64,000 nt of DNA from Acytostelium subglobosum LB1. Taxonomy: Eukaryota > Evosea > Eumycetozoa > Acytosteliales > Acytosteliaceae. Positions 21,601 through 31,611 of this stretch are shown piece after piece; position 1 is the stretch's first letter; every line of letters starts with the position of its first letter. The notes beneath the pieces were generated by a model. It was given only the letters and a program-made list of their open reading frames with translations, was not told the DNA's origin and made no database searches. The stretch covers positions 62,001 through 126,000 of the forward strand of contig NW_012236512.1 of NCBI RefSeq assembly GCF_000787575.1. The letters are read 5' to 3'. Made by a program: the position numbers and the translations under genes.

Positions 21601-24177
21601 TCCTGATTTTGTCTATGATTGATTGAGTGAGTGATTATGTGTGAGTGAGGGAGTTGAGTGACATTGATCAATGAATCAAACTTACAGGAATGATGCTGCC
21701 ATGTCTTGGAAGGAGAACTGATCGAAATGTAGAATGACCAGTGAGAGTATAAGAGAGAGACAACGGTGAATGGGTAGGTTAAAGGATACGCCAACCATCT
21801 GTTGCTTGATGAGTGTTGATGCTTTGCAAAGCACTGCAATGGTGTTTGAAATGGCCAGTTCATCTCCGGCTGTGGCGACATTTGGAGGCTCTGGAACCAA
21901 TGTCTTTAAGATCTTGAATGTTACATTGCAATGATTCATCATCAACAAGTGTCCATGTGAGAAATATGATGTCCTAAAGTTGATTGATAATGTCAGCAGC
22001 ACACTCACTCTCTCAATCAATCAGAATCGATAAATCAATCAAACATACCTTAACTCTGAGAATACAAGCTCGCTACGAATGTTGGGACAACTAAAGTGGA
22101 GTAATGCAGCAAACTGTAGGAGTGGCACGATCTTGGATGGGTTGGTGCACATTAGATCGCGGAATATAGGCTGATGTGAGAGTATCATGGTGAGGTCTTT
22201 GATCGCCACGTAGAACTGTTCCAGTTTGCTCATACTGCCCAATTCGCTCTGATATGTAAGTGGTTCGTTGTCCACGATGAGGTACTTTGGAGTGGCGCTC
22301 TTGATGTAGTCGAGGAATATGTCCAATGCTTTGTAGTGCTCCATCACGTACATTGCAATCTGAGGACGTGTGAATATCTGAATACTCAGTGATATGATTG
22401 AGTTGCTGCCGTCATATGCACCATTGAGTAGACTGTCAAACATGGCCGGATAGTTGGACACAAAGACAGCTGCAAAGTCAAACTTGCATGATCGATCGAA
22501 TGTCAATGAAGTTACCCAATTGATCAGTTGTACCTGTCTAGAGTGATGTAGTTTCTTTCATTTTTTGATTGATTGATTGTGTGAGTGAATGAGTGAGACA
22601 AGGTTCGACTGGTGGCGCGCCACATAATCACCATCATTACATACTTGGATATTTGATACGAGTTGTGCCAATCTACATCCCTTTGGATCTAGGATGTTGG
22701 GCTCAGTGTGAAGGTAGTGCCTGTTGAGGCGCATCATGAGGTTGCAAAAGATACGCTTGAATGATACCAGTTGTGTAAGGTACTCAAATAGATTGAGTAT
22801 ACTGATTAGACTGGCGAATGGTAGTACCTTGAATCGCTTGGTGATGGTCAGCTTCAGGTTGGTCTGCTTTCTGATCATTGACACCACCACCTGACATTGT
22901 TGATGTGATCCGACATAGATGATGCAACGACCATTGTTATGAGCGTAATGTGCATAGTCTCTACACATTGCTTGTGAACGAGGAGTCAATGTCTCCAACA
23001 GCACAGACATCACCTCGCCAAATGATGTTACATCGTCATTAAACATAAGTATTCCATATTGGTCATCATCTAGTAGCTGTTTGATTGATTGATTGAATGA
23101 TATAGTGAGTGAGTGTCTTTGTCAAGTCTTTGACTGCCGCATCGTGATACATACAAACTCAAATGGATGTCCAGGGTGGAAGAAGTAAAGTGATCGATTG
23201 CTGAGCACGTCAGAGTCCTCTGGAGTGAGCTTGATGTTGGCTAGGGGCTGAAGGATCATGTCGAGGAGGATGCCCAACAATCGCTCACATCGGGCAACAT
23301 GATCGGGACCAAGTGATGCGAGTGGTCGAAGTATGACGTCGTCGGGCTCGGTGCGCTCAGTGTGAGCATCACAAAAGCCATCCTTTGCCCATGAGTCCTC
23401 GTCACCACAGTCACAGCAACCATTTGAGCTGACTCTAATGCGCTTGATCTCGTGGCCCACATGCTTGCCCTCGTCAAAGCACTTGCTGCACAGTATACTA
23501 GTCTCATCCTTCTGACATCTCTTGCACTGGAATGCCCAATCATTGTCCTTGAACACGTAGCCGCACGTGCTATCCCTCTGGCTGGCCTTCATTGCGCTGA
23601 ATGATCCAGCACCACCGGTCATGTACTCCTTGAGTGGTGACAACATTGAAGTAAAGGGATGCGCACTACCAGTGAATGCAATGACCTTGATATAGTTCTC
23701 CAACTCTATCCAACATTGCGCGCTCATAGTATCGGTGGAGTGCAAGTGAGTGAATGGGTCGAATGTTGCCAATGACTGTATTCGTGTCTTGATCTCATCA
23801 GACTCTGATACATAATCAATCATCTCATCATCAAGACTGACTTGTTCTAATAATGGTGTTGGTTCTATCTCTTCCATATGATCATCGTCATTGTTATTAT
23901 TATTGTTGTTATTGTTGTTGTTTGTGATATTGAAGTAATTGCTCAACAAGTTAAAGTTGAAGCCATTCAATAGATTACGACCAATATCACCTATTGATGT
24001 ATTATAGTATTGTTGAACTTCTTGGTCATCTTCATCGATGGTTTGGTCAAGGTCACCATCATCATCGTCATCATCGTCATAAACGTCATCAACGTCATCG
24101 TCTTCATATTGTAATCTAGTATCATCATCATCATTATCATCTTCCGAACTATTATTATTATTACTATGTTCGCTCAT
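18630..24177 (-). CDS. UBR1-type N-recognin E3 ubiquitin ligase
   Basis: Seven exons: 24177-23155, 23076-22645, 22533-22049, 21973-21686, 21612-19750, 19678-18821 and 18756-18630; 1691 aa with consistent phase. The 5' edge of exon 3 could instead be 22554. An acidic/Asn-rich N-terminus precedes a UBR box (TCGYVFKDNDWAFQCKRCQ... CSKCF...GHEIKRI...GCCDCGDEDSW) that binds basic N-degrons. A ClpS-like segment (ILMFNDDVTSFGEVM... VGSHQQCQVVVSMIRK) is expected to bind bulky hydrophobic N-termini. The RING-type region is CIICRDEN...ICGHTVHYQCY...CPLC. The C-terminal UBR-specific autoinhibitory/zinc domain (CSTCNLTKNNSDQALCLLCG... HGEDDPGLKRGIPLFLSKDRY) is complete. Its length matches animal UBR1/2 (about 1750 aa). 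It acts in the Arg/N-degron pathway in cytosol and nucleus. Confidence 0.93.
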
Positions 24178-24311
24178 TGTATCTACAATGGGATCTCTAT
24201 CTATCTGTATCCCTTAATTATTATTATTTGTTGTGCGAATGAATGAATGTCACATACAAAGAACTTCAAATAACTAGAAACACGAATGTCTTCACAATTC
24301 TCACAACTAAC
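24178..24311. promoter_or_regulatory. Compact divergent promoter, UBR1-like / CWF19L1
   Basis: Only 134 bp separate the start codons of the two divergent genes, so the core promoters must overlap. The sequence is AT-rich with a TTATTATTATTTG stretch. No defined factor site is recognised. Confidence 0.4.
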
Positions 24312-26188
24312 ATGTCAGACGAAGCAACAGTTATAAAGGTGTAAGTAGGTCATCAACTGGCAATCATTCATTCATTCGTATATATACATACTAACACCAT
24401 TCATTCAATCATAGACTTGTAGTTGGCGATGTATCAGGTGCATTCACTCAACTCTTCAAGAGAGTTGCAGCGGTCAACAAGTCAAATGGACCATTTCACA
24501 TGATGTTATGCGTTGGTGCATTCTTTACACCATACTCTACATCATTGACTGTTGCATCAACACTGTCAACAGAGTCAACAGAGTCAACAACAGAAACAGC
24601 ATTGACAATGCCAGAACAGTTGATACCCTACAAGAATAAGGAACAACAGGTACCATTGCCTGTGTACTTTATAGCTAATACATTGGACGATATGAGGTAT
24701 CTGGATGCATTGGCAGACAGTGAGGGAAAGATATGTGATGGTATTCAATATCTGGGCAAGAGTGGTGTCAAGTCAATCGAAGGTATCAACGTAGCATATC
24801 TCTCTGGCTCGGTTGCACACCCCGTGAAGCAGGTATCTGATGGCAAGTTGGACAACTCAATCACCAAAGATGACATTGCCTCAATCATCCAACAATCCAC
24901 CGACAAGAAGATCGACATCCTACTCACCAATCAATGGGCAAGAGGTGTACTCAACAACATGGAGTAAGTAACTACCTCCCAGGCAACATGTTTGTGATGC
25001 CCCTCCACTCACTCACTCACTTAATCAATCAATCAAACAAACAGTTTATCAGTCGTATCACAGACAATCAAGAACCCTTTGGTAAAGGGAATGGATGGTA
25101 TAAAGGAGGTGGCAATTGCTTTGGCGCCAGTGTATCACTTCTCAAAGGATAGTCACTACTTGCAACGACCACCTTATCTTAATCCAATGTCAAAGCATAA
25201 TGCTGCCACTCGCTTCATCTCGTTGGCACCAGTGCCAAACGAGCAGAAGCAAAAGTATCTCTTTGCCATGAACTATCAACCAAACAAAACAGATACCAAC
25301 ATACTAGACACGACCGGATTCCCATTCGCCGCTGTTGGTGGTGACAAGCCAGACAAGAGGCAGAGAACAGACAACAATAACAAACAGCAACAGCAACAGA
25401 ATCAACAAAGGAAATCACTACTTGGAGACTATCAACAGCGATCGGGCGACAGCAAGAAGCGAACATCACAGCAGAGTACACTTGAGTGTTGGTTCTGTCT
25501 GTCACAGCCATCGGTCGAGAGCCACTTGATCGTGTCGATTGGATCCGAGTCCTATCTGGCGCTGCCCAAGGGCGGCATCGTAGAGCATCACAGTCTTGTA
25601 GTGTTCATCGATCACAAGCCATCGTACACAATGCTGACAGATTCGGAGCGAGCTGACGTCGAGAAGTTCATCGAGAGTCTGAAGCAGTTCCATCTCAAAG
25701 AGGACGATTGTGATATCGTGGTGCTGGAGCGACACTTCCAAGGCCGCTTCCAAAACCAACTGCATGGACATCTACAGGTGGTGCCCATCTCCAAATCACT
25801 TTCAGCGGAAAAGATCGAGGAATGCTTTGCCAAACATGGCAAGCAGAGGAATGTGGAGTTCAAGAAGTTGGCCATAGGCAGTGAGCTGGCCAAAGCAGTG
25901 GGCGACAACTTCTACTTCAACGTTCGATTGCCAAATGGTGAGCAACTCTATGCCATCATTGAGAAGGAAGAGCAACAACCTCAACAACAACATCATCAGA
26001 AACATAATAATCAACAACAACAACAACAACCGGTTGACTTTCAATTTGGACGACAGGTACTTGTGGACTTGCTTGGAGTTCCAGATAGACTGAACTGGAA
26101 GCAATGTGCTGTGGGCAAAGAAAAGGAGACTGAACAGGCCAATGACTTTAGAACAATCTTCCAGCCATATTACGACAGCAACGAATAA
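24312..26188 (+). CDS. cwf19l1: CWF19-like protein 1 (CWF19L1/Drn1 homologue)
   Basis: Exons 24312-24340, 24415-24963 and 25045-26188 (573 aa). Splicing rebuilds KVLVVGDVSGAF, the metallophosphatase-like N-domain start of CWF19L1, then NGPFHMMLCVGAFF, DGIQYLGKSGVK and LLTNQWARGV. The C-half has the CwfJ domain 1 (CWFCLSQPSVESHLIVSIG, LALPKGG, HHSLVVFIDHK), whose HIT-like histidine motif appears as HGHLQVVPI, and a CwfJ domain 2. A Gln/Asn-rich linker (about residues 290-325) and a poly-Gln insert near 490 are dictyostelid-style additions. The yeast relative Drn1 modulates the RNA lariat debranching enzyme, so a role in intron turnover is likely. It diverges from the UBR1-like gene. Confidence 0.9.
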
Positions 26189-26242
26189 AGGTCAAGACGT
26201 GACCTTGGGGTTGGTTTATTTGAAAGAACATTGTGATAATTA

Positions 26243-27082
26243 TTATTTGGTCAACAGTGCAACCAACTCCTTGATAGTGCTCAGGGTCATCGGTGTTGGT
26301 TGTAAACAGCCTTCATAGGAGACAGAATGCGACTTGATCTCAACAAAGTCGTTATCATTTGCTATTTTGGCCTCATTGAAAAGCCTTCCGTTTCTGATGA
26401 CCACCGTGGTTATAGGACACTTTAGACTTTTCTTTAGTAGCTTGTAGATATCCGCCAAGGATGATGAGTCCATTCTCGATGTGGCCGTGAAACAGAGTAG
26501 GATTACCAAATCAGGGTGACTGTTCTTGATTTCTTGAACATGTTTGACGTGGTAGACATTGGTGGTTATAGTAGATGATGAGAATATCCATCCTTGTCTT
26601 TGTAGTTTGAGCTCCTTATCTAACAGGTCCTTGAAATCATTTTGGAGTTCAAAGTTCTCAGCTGACACATGTCTTAAAATGGCCACATTCTTGACTTTCC
26701 CGGAGAAAGCTTGGCCAGATGAATCTGTATTCTCATCCTTTGTAGGATGAGAAAGTCCAGTGCTGGGCTTTGTGAGAGATTGTGCTACTTTGCTTGGAGT
26801 GGGATTTGGAATTGGGTTGGCTATCTGAAAGAGTGTAGGCAATGTCTTTACCAAGGTATGGAGATCACCTGCCATATGGCCATGGAAACTAGAATTGGCG
26901 GCATATTCATGCTTGAGTTCCCAGAGACATTGAGCAATCTTGGAGATATCATTCTGAATCAAACTTAAAGAGTCAGCTATTCTTGTGATATCATTTTTGG
27001 GCATGTTTGTGGAATTGGTCTCCAAAGACCTGGGAGTAGGATCGTCATCATCATAGGAATCTTGACTAGTTGGATATGTCAT
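26243..27082 (-). CDS. Unrecognised protein with alpha/beta (Rossmann-like) C-half
   Basis: Single exon, 279 aa, from the ATG at 27082. The N-terminal 130 residues are polar, with a helical stretch (ITRIADSLSLIQNDISKIAQ) likely to form a coiled coil. From about residue 135, hydrophobic strands alternate with amphipathic helices (VKNVAILRHV, GWIFSSSTITTNVYHVKHV, HPDLVILLCFTA, CPITTVVIRNGR). This is the order of a flavodoxin/Rossmann or TIR-like fold, but no TIR or nucleotide-binding motif can be named. It is divergent from the vWA-GTPase gene and convergent with CWF19L1. It could be a lineage-specific signalling or conflict protein; that is inference only. Confidence 0.6.
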   Translation of the reverse strand: MTYPTSQDSYDDDDPTPRSLETNSTNMPKNDITRIADSLSLIQNDISKIAQCLWELKHEYAANSSFHGHMAGDLHTLVKTLPTLFQIANPIPNPTPSKVAQSLTKPSTGLSHPTKDENTDSSGQAFSGKVKNVAILRHVSAENFELQNDFKDLLDKELKLQRQGWIFSSSTITTNVYHVKHVQEIKNSHPDLVILLCFTATSRMDSSSLADIYKLLKKSLKCPITTVVIRNGRLFNEAKIANDNDFVEIKSHSVSYEGCLQPTPMTLSTIKELVALLTK

Positions 27083-27611
27083 TTAAAATATTTATATAAT
27101 ATATCTATTAGGTTAGAATAAATTTAATTGATCATAAAAGTAAAATTGGTTCTTTGCCTATTATAAATGATTAAACAAAATACTTGGATTTTTAAGTTAT
27201 ATCTGTTCTTTGTTGATTGTTTCAAGATTGGGGGGTTATGTCAAGTTATCAATTTGAATTACTTTGGAAATCCAAGTTAATATTATACATTCTGCTCAGG
27301 TTGAAAGAAGTCAAGACTCAATCGAACAAGTTACCATCATTATGTTTTTTGTGTGTAGATGTGGGTTTAAATACATCTCTTCCAGTTCAATCAACATGGT
27401 GAGAAGGAGAATTTACATATCAGGTCCTCCCCAATCTCATAGGAGAGCCTACCAAAAAAGAACAATGTTCCAATCTATAAACTATTTATGGCGATTTTAT
27501 CATTTCACTTGAAATTTTAAGTTCTGGATTACGTTTCAACTACTATAAATTTAATCCAATTGGATTTTTGATTGAATCAAACAAGAAATTATCAATATTC
27601 CTACTAATAAT
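27083..27611. other. AT-rich divergent intergenic region
   Basis: 529 bp, markedly AT-rich, between the unknown gene on the minus strand and the vWA-GTPase gene. Short open stretches occur but lack coding character. No RNA gene or repeat is recognised; it presumably holds both promoters. Confidence 0.4.
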
Positions 27612-29809
27612 ATGTCTACTATTTTTCATCCATTGGTCTCAAATATTGACCAACTAATATCTAACAATGAAGATATTGAGGTGACATTGCTCCTGGATGG
27701 TTCTGGATCCATGCAATCTCACTTTGAAACTCTTAGATCCACATGTCTTATGTTGGTAGACAAGTTCCTCAACATCCCCATTCAAGTGATTCAATTCTCA
27801 ACCTCATCCAGAGTTGAAGTAGACTACACTTCCGACGCCAACATCCTGAAGAAAGCCATCTCTAGTAAGTTTATTAATATTATTTTTTTAATAAATGATT
27901 CTAATATTATTAACTTATTTGATTTAATTTAGAAATGAAGATGATAGGCGCTGGTACCAACATGAAAGATGCTTTTAAGGTTTTAAGGGATAATCTTGTT
28001 AGAAACTCTCTAACAAAGTCTACTAATCCAATTGTTATCTTCATCACTGATGGAACTGCCGATAATGACCCAACTGCAGAGGCAAAGGCACTGATGAGCC
28101 TTGTACCAGCTCCGAAAGTTGTTGCCTTGGCAGTTGGAGCTAGTGCCAATCAGGGCAAGTTAAGTGCTATCTTCCCTGGCCAGTATGTCTACCCAATCAG
28201 CGACTTTGGAATGCTTGATAGCCTGTTGAAGAACCTGACAGTGGCACAAAAGACCAAGTCCTGTATCAAGATGTATATGTTTCCAGCCAACAAGGATTTA
28301 CAAACCTCCAAGGACAACCTGACCATCGACTTCTCGGTGGAGCCAGAGGATCCAATGAAAGTCATCCCGATTGGATCAACAATCTCGTTCCCTTCCAACA
28401 ACTACTTCAGCGCCGAGTCGATAACACTTAAAGAGGCTGCTTTCCAGAGACGACCTGTGAAGGCCAGTGTCACCCTGGAGGTGAAACCAGCGGCGCGGGC
28501 CTTTGGCCAATTTCCATCGGTTATCTCTTTTGAGTGCCATATCAATGGCTCCACCAAGGTCTACAAAGGTACTTGCCAGTTTCTCATTGGATACCTGGCT
28601 GGGGACTTTATTTACAAGAAGAACCCCAAGCATCCTATTAACATTCTTGTCTGGGGACCAATGGGCTCGGGAAAGAGCTCCCTGATCAATGGAATCATCG
28701 CCATGTTTAGCCACCAATACAAGGTCAAGAAGATCCTCAAGATCTCCAGGAGACATGACCATGTCACCAAGGACTACATGTGTCACAGGATTGCAGACTT
28801 TGCAGATACATCTGAGCCACTCGGAGCACTGATTGCCGACAACATAAAACTGAACTTCTGGGACCCATGGGGCCTGACCACGTCCAACTACCAGAATTTG
28901 AAGCTGATGCACTTCCTCGAGGGTCGCGTGCCAAAGGATCAGCCAATGAACGATTCTTTCAGCCATCATCCGGTCATTGAGGACCAAGTGACCCATGCCG
29001 TTGTGTTCATGATTCCACTAGGTACTGCACTGCAGAAACCACTACTTGACAACCTGTCCAAGCTGATCGATACCACCCAAGACTTTGGCATCCGTCCAGT
29101 GGTAGTGGTCAACTTTGCAAACCAGATGCAGAACCAGGCCGAGGTGGAGAAGCAGTTCAAGATTATCCTGGATGCCAGTCATCTCTCCAAGGACGACGTG
29201 ATCATGATGGACAACTATGAGGACGAGCCCTACCGCATCCAACAGAAGGATCTCCAATATTGGTCACTTGTGGGGAAGTTGTTTGAAGAGGCCACCAAGA
29301 ACATCAAGTTGCGTCCAATGAAACCTGTCACATCGTCACAATGCTCAGGTGTTGGACCGTTGGCCCCTGACCTCGCCGCGCTCAACATCTGCGAATCTCT
29401 ATGTCGAACGACGTCGTGTGCCAACTTCAACAAGGGTGTGACGACGCCTTGCTGCGCATACTGTGGCAACCCACCAGTGGACATGAGAGCCAGCGCCATG
29501 GTGTGCGGAGAGCCATCCTGCGTCGACGTTGGCAAGGCAGTCAACACACCTCGTTGTGGACAGTGTGGCAAGCCTGCCGTCAACAAGAGCGCAGAACGTG
29601 TCTGCAGCTCATCCAGTTGTGTCAACCGTGGAAAGACTGTTCAGGGCAACTTCTGTGGCCACTGTGGCGCACCTCCATCGTCGGAATCCCCGTCGGCCAG
29701 TCCAATCAAGAAGAACCTCTGTCCATCTACTACGTGCCCTAACGGCGGCCAGGAGATTCCAAAGGGATTCAACTACTGTGCCATGTGTGGTGCGCTACCA
29801 AGTAACTAG
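27612..29809 (+). CDS. vWA domain + IFI44-like GTPase + C-terminal zinc-ribbon array
   Basis: Exons 27612-27864 and 27933-29809 (709 aa). Residues about 20-200 form a von Willebrand A domain with a complete metal site: DGSGSMQ, AGTNMKD and ITDGTADND. After a beta-rich linker, a P-loop GTPase starts at about residue 330: NILVWGPMGSGKSSLI, then DPWGL as a G3-like motif, and VVFMIPLG / VVVVNFANQM strands. This order resembles animal IFI44/IFI44L GTPases. The last 140 residues carry four CxxC-type zinc ribbons (CCAYCGNPP, RCGQCGKPA, FCGHCGAPP, YCAMCGALP), each with a second Cys pair such as CSSSSC. No signal peptide. Function unknown: the design suggests metal-dependent ligand sensing coupled to GTP-driven assembly. 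Confidence 0.85.
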
Positions 29810-29893
29810 CGCGGTTCAACCGAGGACTGAACATGTTAAATAAATGCTACTTCTATACAGAATGATCGTCAGGTCAAAGGAGGTGATCAGTGA

Positions 29894-30136
29894 TCACCCA
29901 TCATTGATTGTATTCTGGTCACACTCGAAAGAGTGATTGACATGACATCCTTGCTGCACATGATTGCTGAATTGGTTGAGGGCTGCATTGTTAATGTTTG
30001 ATCCATTAAAGTACATGTTGGTACCTACTTGATAGATGCTTAGCGTTGAACTTCTGATTCTAGAGTTCTCGATGTGTACACATTGTTGATCGTGATGAGT
30101 CGTGCCATTGTAGTTGAAGATGATGATCATTATCAT
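29894..30136 (-). CDS. Possible small protein (80 aa), unrecognised
   Basis: Open frame from an ATG at 30136, ending close to the 3' end of the vWA-GTPase gene. The protein is Asn/His rich (NGSNINNAALNQFSNHVQQGCHVNHS) with three Cys, a pattern unlike a shadow frame, since no real gene lies opposite. It has no recognised domain and no signal peptide. Coding status is uncertain. Confidence 0.35.
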   Translation of the reverse strand: MIMIIIFNYNGTTHHDQQCVHIENSRIRSSTLSIYQVGTNMYFNGSNINNAALNQFSNHVQQGCHVNHSFECDQNTINDG

Positions 30137-30312
30137 ATCAGCAACATCATCATCCTACTTTGAGGACGACAACCTTAATTGTTGATGTGTAAGAGGCATC
30201 GAAGTCTACTGTATGTTTATATTTTGAAGATCACCTAATGAGTAGATTTGTCATTCAATTTAAATACAAACTCACATTGAATAATATTATTACTTAAACT
30301 TATAATTATAGA

Positions 30313-31554
30313 ATGATAATCGTTAAACTCATTTTACTTCTTCTTTTATTGCAGTTGTGCAACTCTGAAACACTCTATGCTGTGGATAACATTGATACGA
30401 TATATCATGATAAATTGGTTAGTGCTACCAACATCTCAAAGGTTGACCCTACAACTGGTATGTATACACAACTTTATTAAAGATACATCATTTAACCACA
30501 TGGATAATGTCGGTGTTAATATCTAGGGACAATCACTGTGTTGCAAACATTTCCAAACTTTAATCCATTGCCTCTTGACACTTTGAACTACTTCACAAGC
30601 ACAATCAATGTTCAAGACAACTACATGTATGCCATCTTGGATAACATCACTGAACTCTTTACCTTGTAAGTTACTCAAAGCCGGCTTATCATTTCAGAGA
30701 CAACAAACAACTAACATATATCCATTGAAGAGACAATCATTGTTTGTGATTGATCTGAACACCAACACATTGATCAATCAAACTATCCTGGAGAACAATG
30801 GAAACTACACCTATCAATACCTCGAAATCAGCTACAACCCTGTGAATCATGTCTTGAACTGTTTGGCCATTGACCTGTCCACCAACCTAACTTTTGTTGG
30901 TCATCTCACAATGGATGGTGAGATTGTTGCTTATGATGTAAGTTTATTAACTGAATACATTACTTATTTACTAACTGATACCAAACATACTAGACATTGA
31001 ACTGGACTGCCATTGGAGCTGGTGTGAGCTATGGGTTAATGAATGCAGCCTACTACCCACCAGGCAACATATTCATTGTTGCCCTTCCTAATATGAACAC
31101 AACTGGATATTACACTCAGACACTGAGACTCTATGATGTTTCAAAGGGATTGCTAATCAACACTGTCCAAACAAACGACTGTGAGTATATAGTCTCAAGC
31201 CTATTCTCATCAAATATTGACATCACACATTCATCGATAGACTACTCAAACTTTGATTACACGTCATACTATGGATGTATGATAGCCAGTGATGGAGGAG
31301 AGTTTGTCCTCCTGGATATTACTTCTGGGGTATCCAAGCCATTGCCCATCAATAATATGCCCAATATCGATACAAGTATGGCAACTCAAGCCGTTGGTGA
31401 AAACACGTTATACTATTCAATGCAGGGCGACAATGATAATGTGTACCTTTGCACGATTGAGTTCACGGCCGGTCCACTTGTGGCTTCATGTTTGTCGTCC
31501 CATACCAACTATGCTGGTTTACTACATGGTCAAATGATCGTATCTCCATTCTAA
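30313..31554 (+). CDS. Secreted, N-glycosylated protein of unknown function
   Basis: Exons 30313-30457, 30527-30665, 30733-30937 and 30994-31554 (349 aa, phases consistent). The start gives a clear signal peptide (MIIVKLILLLLLLQLCNS). Many N-x-S/T sites (NIT, NQT, NYT, NLT, NWT, NTT) and short repeated beta motifs suggest a glycosylated beta-rich, possibly propeller-like, extracellular protein: LYAVDNIDTIYHD, LFVIDLNTNTL, GEIVAYD, GEFVLLDITSG. There is no C-terminal membrane or GPI segment. The third acceptor (GAAGAG|A at 30732) is the one that keeps the frame open. It is convergent with the Crinkler-like gene (57 bp). Confidence 0.72.
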
Positions 31555-31611
31555 AGGTACCATATTCCATCAATCATCATCATTGATACTGGCATTAAAT
31601 CCATCAATCAA

